A DNA stretch of 64,000 nt from Toxorhynchites rutilus septentrionalis (taxonomy: Eukaryota; Arthropoda; Insecta; Diptera; Culicidae), in NCBI RefSeq assembly GCF_029784135.1, contig NC_073744.1, positions 73,035,794 through 73,099,793 on the forward strand, given 5' to 3'. Below, piece after piece: positions 54,480-64,000 of the stretch (the stretch's first letter is position 1; each line of letters starts with the position of its first letter). The notes beneath the pieces were generated by a model. That model was not told the origin of the DNA, did no database searches, and saw only the letters and a program-made list of their open reading frames with translations. A program made the position numbers and the translations under genes.

Positions 54480-55813
54480 GGTTCCATTTGAAAATTTATA
54501 TTTTGAACATTTCTTTGTCCAATGTCTGGTTGGACATATTTGTCAATAGAAGCAGTTTCATTATTATTGTCATGTTGATAGTTCGTCGTATAATGATTAT
54601 TCGCATCTATATCGGATGTCGCATGATGGTTGTCGTAATTTTCGTATTGAAGAGCAGCATGAGAACGTTGATCATATGCGCTTTGGTGATATTGTTCCAT
54701 ATTTCTCAACTCTTGAACTCTTGAGGGCTTTTTAGAAATAAACCGACTTCCCTGAGAAAATGATTTTTGAGAACCGTTGTTAGGTCTGTTCATGTAATTT
54801 GAGTTAAATGAACCATCCGCATTTATCGGCTCTGGAAGCGCAAATGATCGTACAGGTTGTCTGAAGTTTGGATTATAATAAGGCATATTTGGACGTGAAA
54901 TGAAATTCGGCCTTCTTGGAGACTTAAATCGGAATGCTGATTGTTGAGATAACAGAGGTCTGAATTGTTGCTGCATTGGTTGAAAATGGTCATTCATTGG
55001 TATAGGTTTTTGAGATGATATCGGGGGGTTTGAATTTAAATAACCAATCCGGTTTCGGAAATTGCGCTCTTCTATGGCAGCGTCGAACGCTTGTTTAATT
55101 TCTCTTGGTTGCCGAGCACGGACATTTCCCCCAATTGGCTCTATTAGACCGGCAAGGAAAACTTGTAAAGCGTTTTCTTGGTGAGTACGAATACGGTCCT
55201 GTTTTACATTTTCGTCATATGTTGATATTTGAGTATGATTAATGAGCAAAGATAGTAAGTTTTGCACTTGCCCAAAAAAGTTTTCTATGGAGCTGGTTTG
55301 CTGAATTTGAAATAATTCTCGCGTCAGTGTTACAGGATCACGTTTATCATTGTAATATGTGATTAGATTGGCTTTGATTGACTCCCAATCGAGGGAGGTA
55401 CCATAAGTCTCTAAAACTTGATCGGCACTATTAATGATTTTTCCTCTAATGGCTTGAAGCCAAATTTTCTCGAAAAGCGTATTTTTCAACTGTTCAATGA
55501 TTGGCAAAATATTTTCAACTGATTTAATGAAACTATGCAGTTTAACGGGGTTTCCGTCGAATGGCTGTAATTCCCGTACCGCTTGAGGAGTTTGCAAAGA
55601 TTTTAAGATTTTTTCCGCTTGTTCAAACATTCTATTTGTTTCTGTATCTCGTTCATTTTCAATACTACTTGATTGGTTTCTATTTCGATTAGGCACGGGT
55701 GAAGGATCCGAACGGAGAGACGACGGAGGAATTAGTTTTTGATTGGTGGATGTATCCATTTCGCTTGAATCGAAATCTCGATCCTGTAGATTATAGGAAC
55801 TGAATTGTTCCAT
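54458..55813 (-). CDS. Errantivirus-like Gag
   Basis: 451 codons from ATG 55813, intact. Capsid-like core: AVRELQPFDGNPVKLHSFIKSVENILPII, then ELFQIQQTSSIENFFGQVQNLLSLL, a pattern seen in gypsy/17.6-type Gag. There is no zinc knuckle, as is usual for this group; instead the C-terminal third is rich in Arg, Asn, Pro and Gln (FKSPRRPNFISRPN) and probably binds RNA. It overlaps the protease frame at its 3' end. Confidence 0.87.
   Translation of the reverse strand: MEQFSSYNLQDRDFDSSEMDTSTNQKLIPPSSLRSDPSPVPNRNRNQSSSIENERDTETNRMFEQAEKILKSLQTPQAVRELQPFDGNPVKLHSFIKSVENILPIIEQLKNTLFEKIWLQAIRGKIINSADQVLETYGTSLDWESIKANLITYYNDKRDPVTLTRELFQIQQTSSIENFFGQVQNLLSLLINHTQISTYDENVKQDRIRTHQENALQVFLAGLIEPIGGNVRARQPREIKQAFDAAIEERNFRNRIGYLNSNPPISSQKPIPMNDHFQPMQQQFRPLLSQQSAFRFKSPRRPNFISRPNMPYYNPNFRQPVRSFALPEPINADGSFNSNYMNRPNNGSQKSFSQGSRFISKKPSRVQELRNMEQYHQSAYDQRSHAALQYENYDNHHATSDIDANNHYTTNYQHDNNNETASIDKYVQPDIGQRNVQNINFQMEPWIRFPR
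54491..54497 (-). promoter_or_regulatory. Slippery heptamer A AAU UUU before errantivirus pol
   Basis: AAATTTT on the minus strand, phased ATA AAT TTT in Gag. A -1 slip enters the frame of the protease. No strong downstream hairpin is obvious by eye. Confidence 0.62.
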
Positions 55814-55959
55814 TGGATAGCCTATAATTAAAAGTTATAATGCAAGAAAAATATTTTTTTAGAATTATTCATGCTGCTTGTTTTTTTTTTTTTTTTCAAA
55901 ATTTATTTTTGAATTTCAATTGATGAAAACTCTAATTTTATTTCTGTTCTGAGCATGTC

Positions 55960-56560
55960 GACAATACACATTTCCTCTTTTACGCGTTCACTTTATATAA
56001 ATGGAGGTCTGTTTTCACTCACGCATGCCGCAGATATGTGTGATAGTGTGAGAGAAAAAATAGTGAGACAATTTTATCGATTAGAAGATTTAAACACCGA
56101 TTCTATGGAGGTTCATCCATATTATGCAGATGGTGATCTGTCCTACACACGTATACAGCAGATATTCATTCTGCCACGTGGATATATATTTTTTAAATTA
56201 TTAAATTATTTATTTAATTATTAATTTAAAAAAGTTTATTGTTTTACAGATTTAAACACCGATGCTTTGGTGGATTTGTTTTCTATTACGCAGATAATTA
56301 TCTGCCTACACACGTATAAAGCAGATATTCATTCTGCTACGTGGTTAATGGTTTCAAAATATTAAAAAAAATCGAACATTTTATTATTTTTATGGTTTAT
56401 ACACCTTCTCTCGATGGGCTTTTCGAGTTACACACGAGTTACAGTTGCACTGTTCTACACACATATAACGCAGATATACATTCTGCTACGTGGATGGTTT
56501 CACAAATAAGAGATGGCTTTTAATTGGATTAATATTTTAAAAACACTTCGGTGAATTATT
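55960..56560 (-). repeat. Leader tandem repeat, proximal
   Basis: TACACACGTATA followed by GCAGATATTCATTCTGC and CACGTGG/TACGTGG recurs at 56144, 56307 and about 56456. Spacing 150-165 bp. It lies in the 5' leader of the errantivirus-like element, just before gag. Confidence 0.7.
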
Positions 56561-56852
56561 TCATTCAATCAGACCGTGCTCTGGATTGCTCATGCTTTCT
56601 GCAAACTCTCTCTGTTGCATGATTTATATACAAAAATTGTAAAATATGATTTGATTCATTGATGAAATTTGATAATGTTTATGAAGAAATAATTTCGTAC
56701 CTCTAAAACGATAAATTCTGTATAATGGCTTCAAAATAACTTACGTTTTGTGGATCACGAATTTCCCTTGTAGTTAGCAGGAAAGCACACTTGTGTTATT
56801 GTAAAAATAGTTTACAATAGTTTCAGGTATGGAATATTTCGAATATATTTAC

Positions 56853-59800
56853 TGGCAGACTTATCTCACTTCTTAACTAGGCGAACCTAGCCAGAATTTT
56901 CACCTGCCCCCGGGCTTCTGAATGCCAAAGGGGGACTAGGCTCTGCGGAATGCACGTATCTGCATGCTCGTGCTGTTTCAGTCCTGACCGAGAAATTGTC
57001 GGACAATCGCGCAGGTGCTAAGGATGACCGACTTTTGGATGCCGGCCAATTCCTTCTCCATGTTCAACACCTTTAGCGCTTCCAGAAGTGTCTTCGGGAC
57101 AATTCCAGTTCCAGAGAGAACGACTGGAACAATTCTTGGGACCTCCCTTAGCCCCCACAGTTCCTTGAGCTCCACGGCCAATGGTCGGTACTTGCAGATT
57201 TTGCGACCGTGGGTCTCCTCCAGATTCTGGTTCAGTGGAATAGCGACATCGATGATGGTGACTTTGCGGTCGCTCTTGTCGTAAACCATTATATCTGGGC
57301 GGTTGTGGTGGATCGAGAGGTCGGTCAGAACAGTGCGATCCCAGTACAGCTTGAAACGGTCATTTTCCAGGACAGGTGCAGGCAGGTACCGGTAGTTTGG
57401 TACGTTGTCTTCCAGTAGAGCACATTGGAGCGCCAGTTGTCGATGAACAATACGGGCCACGTTGTTGTGGCGCTCGGTGTAGGCTGCGTTGGCCAAAACG
57501 GGACAGCCTCCCATAATGTGCTCTATGTTTTCACCTGGTTGATGGCACATCCGGCAAATGTCATCAACGTCTTGATGCCAGACGTACCGCCTGCAGTTTC
57601 TCGTCGGCATTATCCTGTCCTGGATGGCTATCATGTCGGCTTCTACTACTGAAGAGAGTTCACCACGCGTTAGCCACAGATTAGATGCGGCCTTGTCGAC
57701 GTGTGGCCGATCCAGTTGATGGGGGTGGGCACCATGCACTGCCTTCTGCTTCCAAGCTGCAATCTTCTCCTCCACTGTCTGCAGATTGCAGTTGAGTTGG
57801 TACTCCGCTTGCGCCAAGTGCAGAGCGCTGTATCCTCTGTCGGCGGCGCAGACAGCCCGGTATAGCGCGTTTTGGTTGGCGCGTTCTGCGAAGTACTCGC
57901 GCAGTTGTCGTACCTGGGCAACACACAGTGCAGAAATGTCGACGATTCCAAGTCCCCCTTCTTTGCGTGGTAGTGAAACTCTCTCCAGTGCCGATTGAGG
58001 ATGGTGCATTCCGGCCTCTTTGAATGCTTTCCTCATCCTCCTCTCAAGGTCCTCTAGGTTAGTTTTGCTCCATTTGACTACACCAAAACTGAAGGTCAGC
58101 AGGGGAACCGCGAATGTGTTGATCGCGCGTACCTTGTTCCCCGCGTTGAGGAAAGTCCTCAGGACACAGTTCACTCGACTCAAGAACTTGTCTCGCAGCT
58201 CCGTCTTGATGTCGGAGTGGCGAATCCCGGTGAGCTGTCGGAATCCAAGATATTTATAGGATTCGCCACGAACCATGTCTCTTATAAACTCGCCGTCATA
58301 GACCTCGTAGCCTCCGGATTCGGTAAGTTGTCCTTTCAGCAGGTGGACACAGCGACACTTGTCGAGGCCGAACTCCATACAGATGTCCCTGCTTATGTCT
58401 TCGACAACCCGGATAGCTACACCTAGACGCTGACGTGAATCAGCGTAGACCTTGAGATCGTCCATGTAAAAGGTATGGGTCACTTCTTCGTGGGCGCCGT
58501 CGCCATACCTTATTTTATAGCCATGACCGTTTCTATTGAGCGTCCTACTGAGGGGGTTCAGTGCCAGACAAAACCAAAGCGGGCTGAAAGAGTCGCCTTG
58601 GAATATCCCCCTCTTTATCTGCAGCGTTCTAGACTGCAACACATTTTCCCCATCACTGAGGTGCAGAGACGTACTCCACTGCCTCATCGCATGCTGCAGG
58701 AACCTAACGACGACGGGATCAATTTTGTAGAGCTCCAATACCCGGACGAGAAACGAGTGAGGTATGGAGTCATAAGCCTTCCTGTAATCGATGTAGGCCA
58801 TACTTAGGTTCCGCTGGTTATATACCGCCTGGCCGACTATGGCTGCGTCGATGATGGCCTGGTCTTTGCAGCCATGCGTATTTTTCCTGCATCCTTTCTG
58901 CTCTTCTGCGATGATGTGATGCTGTTCGCAGTGAGCAGAAACTTTGGCGGTAATTATGCTGCTCAGTATTTTGTACAGACTCGATAGGCACGTTATCGGT
59001 CTGTACTTTGATGGGTTCAATGTGTTGCTGTCTTTCGGGAGGAGGAAGGTGACGCCACTGGTGGCGAATTCAGGAAGGTTGTGTGGGTCACGTAGCACCT
59101 TGTTGAAGCACTCAGCTATCTTTGGATGTGCGACGGTCAGCTTCTTGTGCCAAAAGTTCTGGACACCATCGGGGCCCGGTGCTGCCCAGTTCCTCAGGTA
59201 CCGCGAGGCTTCGCGGACATCGTTCTCTCCGACGATGATAGCTGGCATCTCTCCAATTTCACCACAACTCTCCTCCTCCCGTCTTAACCACATTTGCCCG
59301 TCGCGATGTTCTACTGGGGTCTCCCAAATACCAGCCCAGAAGTTCGTCACATCGCTAATATCTGGCAAACCTTCGCGGTAGTCGGGCTTCTCGTCGCTAA
59401 TGTGGTCGTAGAACGCTTTTTCGTTATCTCTGAACATCCGATTTTGTTCCTGGCGCTTTGCAGAGTCAGAGTAACGTTTCAGCCGTTTAGTTAGGACGCT
59501 CAATTGCTGTACCAGTGTGTCGAGTTTTTCCGTCAGCTGGTGAGCTCCCAGCTGGCGAAGTTCAGTAGGCCGCACGATCACAGCAACTTGGCGACATAAT
59601 TTCGCCGATCTGCTGCCTCTTTTGTACGCCATCAGTCTTCCAATTGCGGCGCGCTTGTTTAGGATCCGTTGCTCCAATCTCCTTCGCCATGGAGGCTCAC
59701 GCCTTTCACGGAGATGTTGGAGCAGTCCGCCTCTTGGCCTAATACGGTATCCTAAACTTTTGGCGGTCGCCACAGCAGCGCAGTAAACTTTCAGTTGCAG

Positions 59801-60921
59801 CTCCTCCATGTTCTCAGCATCAACCAAGTGCAGCGGAAGAACGTGCTCGTTCATGAGCTTTACTGCACTTGTCAGCCTGCGGGAATGCTGCAACTTCGGG
59901 ATCCTGGGGCGCGACAATGGGTCTGTGTCGCGGAACTGTGAGATCGCCTCGTCGTAGTGGAAGACCAGATCGCGTAGTAGTTGTTGATCTGGCTGTGGGT
60001 CTTCCGGCTCAGGGGGTTGTTGTACTGTGGCCTCCACTGGTGCTGATTCGCGTGCCCCACTCGCGAATGAATTGCTCAGCCGTACTAAACTTCGTCTCGA
60101 CACATCGCTTGCTCTGTTGTTCCTGGAGCTTATTTCTCTCTGCACCTGCTGCTTGATCTCGTCGATTTGCGTTTGGGAGAGCATGTTGTTGCGTACAATC
60201 GCTCTACGCCTCGCGTTCATCGCGTTTTGGTCAAGCCTCCCGACGAACTCTGGATACGCTTCCTCGAACATTGCGAGTATTCGAGGGCGACCGCTCATGT
60301 CCGTCTCCAAAGCAGTGCAGATGTAATAGGCGCGGATCACGAATTCGTTCATTTCGTGTGTCCACATGATCCGGCGCCTAGTGGTACCCACAAGTGTGGA
60401 CGACTGTCGTCTGACAGTCGCAACACGCCTCGTAGGCGCAGCGTTTCTTGGGTGATGTCGATGGCTGCTGTTTCCGTGTGGCGGTAGCTCTTCGGGTTGA
60501 ACCCGGCTGGTGGCCCGCTCTTGCACATCGCCCTCCAGCCGCTGGCCGCTCGCTCTTACGCCCGTTCCAGGACCAGCTCCAGTTCGGGGACCCTCCTCGG
60601 GTGATCGCATTCGTAGTATTCGTCTTGACCTTAGCTCCATTGTCTGGGTGTATCTCCTTTGCCCGGGAGACAGCGGGTTGGCAAGGCCTCCATGACCCGG
60701 GAGGCCTTCCCCGGGAGAGATATAGCGCTCTGACTCGCTCGCACCCCCTCACTTAGCCACTTTCGACACCCGTTCTCGGAGCCAAGACCAGGTGTGTGTT
60801 TCCAGTTCACGCCCGATCTAAAAATGTCGTCATATGATCTTCGTGGAGGCGTGAGATAGGAACATTTGAGACCAACAGGTAGGCTCCTACCCTAGTGTTG
60901 ATCCCCATTTGAGAACCTCTA
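56853..60921 (-). mobile_element. R4/Dong-type LINE, full length (copy A)
   Basis: 5' UTR from about 60921, one ORF (60640-56978), 3' end at 56853. ATATATTT flanks both ends (56843-56850 and 60922-60929), a possible target duplication. No poly(A) tail. It sits head-to-tail, immediately downstream of truncated copy B. Confidence 0.83.
56978..60640 (-). CDS. R4/Dong-type LINE polyprotein: Myb-like, RT, restriction-like endonuclease
   Basis: 1220 residues, no stops or frameshifts, ATG 60640. N-terminus basic and Pro/Arg-rich, then a Myb-like segment (WTHEMNEFVIRAYY, about residues 91-105) that may recognise target DNA. RT: PSKYRPITCLSSLYKILSSII, QKGCRKNTHGCKDQ, YIDYRKAYDSIPHS, RGIFQGDSFSPLWFCLALNPLS and catalytic YMDDLKVYADS (near residue 735). 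The C-terminal part has a CCHC-like motif (CRMCHQPGENIEHIMGGC) and the restriction-like endonuclease core (RPDIMVYD...VTIIDVAIP), which distinguishes R2/R4-type LINEs from AP-endonuclease LINEs. The YMDDLK motif is typical of the R4/Dong clade. It looks capable of function. Confidence 0.87.
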   Translation of the reverse strand: MELRSRRILRMRSPEEGPRTGAGPGTGVRASGQRLEGDVQERATSRVQPEELPPHGNSSHRHHPRNAAPTRRVATVRRQSSTLVGTTRRRIMWTHEMNEFVIRAYYICTALETDMSGRPRILAMFEEAYPEFVGRLDQNAMNARRRAIVRNNMLSQTQIDEIKQQVQREISSRNNRASDVSRRSLVRLSNSFASGARESAPVEATVQQPPEPEDPQPDQQLLRDLVFHYDEAISQFRDTDPLSRPRIPKLQHSRRLTSAVKLMNEHVLPLHLVDAENMEELQLKVYCAAVATAKSLGYRIRPRGGLLQHLRERREPPWRRRLEQRILNKRAAIGRLMAYKRGSRSAKLCRQVAVIVRPTELRQLGAHQLTEKLDTLVQQLSVLTKRLKRYSDSAKRQEQNRMFRDNEKAFYDHISDEKPDYREGLPDISDVTNFWAGIWETPVEHRDGQMWLRREEESCGEIGEMPAIIVGENDVREASRYLRNWAAPGPDGVQNFWHKKLTVAHPKIAECFNKVLRDPHNLPEFATSGVTFLLPKDSNTLNPSKYRPITCLSSLYKILSSIITAKVSAHCEQHHIIAEEQKGCRKNTHGCKDQAIIDAAIVGQAVYNQRNLSMAYIDYRKAYDSIPHSFLVRVLELYKIDPVVVRFLQHAMRQWSTSLHLSDGENVLQSRTLQIKRGIFQGDSFSPLWFCLALNPLSRTLNRNGHGYKIRYGDGAHEEVTHTFYMDDLKVYADSRQRLGVAIRVVEDISRDICMEFGLDKCRCVHLLKGQLTESGGYEVYDGEFIRDMVRGESYKYLGFRQLTGIRHSDIKTELRDKFLSRVNCVLRTFLNAGNKVRAINTFAVPLLTFSFGVVKWSKTNLEDLERRMRKAFKEAGMHHPQSALERVSLPRKEGGLGIVDISALCVAQVRQLREYFAERANQNALYRAVCAADRGYSALHLAQAEYQLNCNLQTVEEKIAAWKQKAVHGAHPHQLDRPHVDKAASNLWLTRGELSSVVEADMIAIQDRIMPTRNCRRYVWHQDVDDICRMCHQPGENIEHIMGGCPVLANAAYTERHNNVARIVHRQLALQCALLEDNVPNYRYLPAPVLENDRFKLYWDRTVLTDLSIHHNRPDIMVYDKSDRKVTIIDVAIPLNQNLEETHGRKICKYRPLAVELKELWGLREVPRIVPVVLSGTGIVPKTLLEALKVLNMEKELAGIQKSVILSTCAIVRQFLGQD

Positions 60922-60928
60922 TATATTT

Positions 60929-62667
60929 GGCAGACTTATCTCACTTCTTAACTAGGCGAACCTAGCCAGAATTTTCACCTGCCCCCGGGCTTCTGAATGC
61001 CAAAGGGGGACTAGGCTCTGCGGAATGCACGTATCTGCATGCTCGTGCTGTTTCAGTCCTGACCGAGAAATTGTCGGACAATCGCGCAGGTGCTAAGGAT
61101 GACCGACTTTTGGATGCCGGCCAATTCCTTCTCCATATTCAACACCTTTAGCGCTTCCAGAAGTGTCTTCGGGACAATTCCAGTTCCAGAGAGAACGACT
61201 GGAACAATTCTTGGGACCTCCCTTAGCCCCCACAGTTCCTTGAGCTCCACGGCCAATGGTCGGTACTTGCAGATTTTGCGACCGTGGGTCTCCTCCAGAT
61301 TCTGGTTCAGTGGAATAGCGACATCGATGATGGTGACTTTGCGGTCGCTCTTGTCGTAAACCATTATATCTGGCCGGTTGTGGTGGATCGAGAGGTCGGT
61401 CAGAACAGTGCGATCCCAGTACAGCTTGAAACGGTCATTTTCCAGGACAGGTGCAGGCAGGTACCGGTAGTTTGGTACGTTGTCTTCCAGTAGAGCACAT
61501 TGGAGCGCCAGTTGTCGATGAACAATACGGGCCACGTTGTTGTGGCGCTCGGTGTAGGCTGCGTTGGCCAAAACGGGACAGCCTCCCATAATGTGCTCTA
61601 TGTTTTCACCTGGTTGATGACACATCCGGCAAATGTCATCAACGTCTTGATGCCAGACGTACCGCCTGCAGTTTCTCGTCGGCATTATCCTGTCCTGGAT
61701 GGCTATCATGTCGGCTTCTACTACTGAAGAGAGTTCACCACGCGTTAGCCACAGATTAGATGCGGCCTTGTCGACGTGTGGCCGGTCCAGTTGATGGGGG
61801 TGGGCACCATGCACTGCCTTCTGCTTCCAAGCTGCAATCTTCTCCTCCACTGTCTGCAGATTGCAGTTGAGTTGGTACTCCGCTTGCGCCAAGTGCAGAG
61901 CGCTGTATCCTCTGTCGGCGGCGCAGACAGCCCGGTATAGCGCGTTTTGGTTGGCGCGTTCTGCGAAGTACTCGCGCAGTTGTCGTACCTGGGCAACACA
62001 CAGTGCAGATATGTCGACTATTCCAAGTCCCCCTTCTTTGCGTGGCAGTGAAACTCTCTCCAGTGCCGATTGAGGATGGTGCATTCCGGCCTCTTTAAAT
62101 GCTTTCCTCATCCTCCTCTCAAGGTCCTCTAGGTCAGTTTTGCTCCATTTGACTACACCAAAACTGAAGGTCAGCAGGGGAACCGCGAATGTGTTGATCG
62201 CGCGTACCTTGTTCCCCGCGTTGAGGAAAGTCCTCAGGACACAGTTCACTCGACTCAAGAACTTGTCTCGCAGCTCCGTCTTGATGTCGGAGTGGCGAAT
62301 CCCGGTGAGCTGTCGGAATCCAAGATATTTATAGGATTCGCCACGAACCATGTCTCTTATGAACTCGCCGTCATAGACCTCGTAACCTCCGAATTCGGTA
62401 AGCTGCCCTTTCAGCAGATGGACACAGCGGCACTTGTCGAGGCCGAACTCCATGCAAATGTCCCTGCTTATGTCTTCGACAACCCGGATAGCTACACCTA
62501 GACGCTGACGTGAATCAGCGTAGACCTTGAGATCATCCATGTAGAAGGTATGGGTCACTTCTTCGTGGGCGCCGTCGCCATACCTTATTTTATAGCCATG
62601 ACCGTTTCTATTGAGCGTCCTACTGAGGGGGTTCAATGCCAGACAAAACCAAAGCGGGCTGAAAGAG
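60929..62667 (-). mobile_element. R4/Dong-type LINE, 5'-truncated (copy B)
   Basis: Nearly identical to the 3' 1.7 kb of copy A, with the same 3' end (TGGCAGAC at 60929). The 5' junction is at about 62667, next to a long T run (62683-62719). ORF 62667-61053 has only a few amino-acid changes relative to copy A. Confidence 0.88.
61053..62667 (-). pseudogene. Truncated R4/Dong polyprotein (RT palm to endonuclease)
   Basis: Starts at SFSPLWFCLALN of RT and carries YMDDLKVYADS, the CCHC motif and the RPDI endonuclease core to the normal C-terminus. It lacks the Myb-like region, the RT fingers and part of the palm. A start in the adjoining A-tract is fortuitous. Remarkably free of lesions, so it is a recent 5'-truncated insertion. 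Confidence 0.85.
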
Positions 62668-63200
62668 AAAGAGTGATATTTTTTTTTTTGTTTTTTTTTT
62701 TTTTTTTTTTTTTTTTTTTCACTCCTACTGGCGTTAAATTTCACTAGATAGAATCGCGTTAAATTTCATTAGCTAGAATCGCACTATATAATACTTTTTC
62801 ACATTTTATTTCGCATCTACAGCGTAAATATTTAACAGTCACTGAAGAAAATTGCGTAGGGTTTCACTTCCTTTGGTTTTTCAATCGTTCATAATCATTG
62901 GAATTATTTTATTTTCGCTTTTCGCCTCCTTTTGTGTTAACATCGTAACGGTATCTTAACGGTTGCGAAGCGGATCAACTGCAGCGGTTCATGATGGAAA
63001 ACTCTATGTAAACTCTTTTAACCTTGAAAAAGGCAAATGGCTGAAACCGCAACAGAAGACCACAACTTTCACTTCCGTTTTGTTAACCAGTTACGTTCGT
63101 AATGGAAGACGCGCTGGCTTTTCTTTTCACAAAAGAACAAAAGCGGTAACGCTCGATAGCGAAAGCGAAAGAGAAGCGCTCATGGCAAAATAACTGTTTT
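62668..63200 (-). other. Leader of the errantivirus-like element, distal part
   Basis: Noncoding. Includes a T run (62683-62719) and a 30-bp tandem pair (GCGTTAAATTTCAYTAG at about 62732 and 62758). Confidence 0.5.
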
Positions 63201-63202
63201 AG

Positions 63203-63620
63203 CACTGCACTTTTTTAATAATCGCACTGAAATGAGAGCTCCCGCTGTATTTAACTTCTTTTTGCATGAAACCATCTGTATAGCGATAACAATGGCTGAA
63301 TTTTCGGGTGACGCTTGAAACCGAAAACTGAAATCACTCACGGGAACTTTGTGTCTTTATGACTGCACTGTTCGTGCGTTTGCACTGGAATGAGGCTTCC
63401 CGTTGCGTTGAGCTTCTCTTTATGCCTTTTCGTATTGTGATGTGATCCGTATAGTGAAACCACAGGGTGTCGTTTGCAACCGAAGACTGAAGCAAATGAA
63501 TTACTTTATGACCGCACTGTTCGAATGTTTGCACTGGAATGAGGCTTCCCGCTGAGTTGAGCTTCTCTTTATGTTATTTCTATCGGCGTTGTGTCGTTCG
63601 CTCTAGACCGAGAACGCTGA
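63203..63620 (-). repeat. Leader tandem repeat, distal, about 145 bp, three units
   Basis: Units contain GACYGCACTGTTCG, GCACTGGAATGAGGCTTCCC, TGAGCTTCTCTTTATG and ACCGAAGACTGAA, beginning near 63203, 63360 and 63509. Confidence 0.75.
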
Positions 63621-63964
63621 GCTTGTACGAAAGTACTCTAACGTTTTAGCTGTCCATTTTGTTCTGGCCCACGTGTTGTTGAGTGCGGTAATATTTTCTA
63701 AACTAATTTCGCGGAAATCGCGGGATCGCAGAAACACACAACCACAGTAGCTAGTGCACAAAACGGTCCTTTTTGTTTTCTCAGGTCTGCATTGAAATAA
63801 GAGTTCATTAACAAACTCATGCATCCTCGTGCTTCGTCCATTTTGATTTTCACTGGACAATGCTTTTTGTTGAAAACTTATGTCGATATGAACTTATTTG
63901 TTTAACACTACTTTAAATTGTTTAATCACTGTTTCACTGTATCACTACTTCCGCGGGAACTGGT

Positions 63965-64000
63965 ACGAGTACCGACTGCGCCAGTTAACAGTGCTTCTTT
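63965..64000 (-). promoter_or_regulatory. Primer-binding site and end of 5' LTR
   Basis: On the minus strand the LTR ends AAGAAGCACTGTTAACT (to 63983), followed by GGCGCAGTCGGTACTCG, a tRNA-Ser-type primer-binding site as in the TRIM-like element. The LTR itself continues beyond the window. Confidence 0.83.

Overview
This is eukaryotic, insect-like DNA: almost wall-to-wall transposable elements with one recognisable host gene and one compact, possibly functional, transposase-derived gene. The element mix points to a culicine mosquito, most likely Aedes (inference only): Ty3/mag-like, copia and errantivirus-type LTR elements, a Jockey LINE, an R4/Dong-type LINE, P-element transposase, hAT and TA-target MITEs, tRNA-derived SINEs and short introns. 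No prokaryotic features are present.

Layout. 1-4660: Ty3/gypsy element A (+), entering from the left edge, with its integrase core deleted. 4661-8183: its 3' noncoding region and undecided repeats. 8184-21102: a mag-like Ty3 element (+) whose pol is split by a complete Ty3 element B (-, 9357-18075, LTRs 9357-10346 and 17245-18075, target duplication AGCT). The mag-like RT also carries a 65-bp spliceosomal-type intron. 21103-24300: hAT MITEs and a Ty3 RT fossil. 24310-25497 (-): a FAM149-like host gene. 26723-29625: a composite repeat with a TATA/initiator core promoter, a minisatellite and a SINE. 30044-31600 (-): remains of the C-terminal half of a P transposase. 31721-34850 (+): broken copia. 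35746-37085 (-): N-terminal half of a P transposase (THAP, coiled coil, HTH) in four exons with open, phase-matched frames and a poly(A) signal. 37757-40700: MITEs, inverted repeat, tandem repeats. 40747-45820: a TRIM-like LTR element whose right LTR contains a Jockey LINE. 45821-45980: (TA)n. 45981 to the right edge: an errantivirus-like LTR element on the minus strand, with pol split by a second composite repeat (about 49385-53548) and its leader invaded by two head-to-tail R4/Dong LINEs.

The genes do not form one pathway. What ties the window together is nesting: each LTR element hosts later insertions, so relative ages can be read off. The most noteworthy items are the four-exon P-derived THAP gene, the intron in the mag-like RT, a textbook -1 frameshift signal in element B, paired TATA-target elements bracketing a (TA)n tract, ultrashort (50-60 bp) retroposed LINE or SINE tails with full target duplications, and a repeat family that carries a conserved Pol II core promoter.
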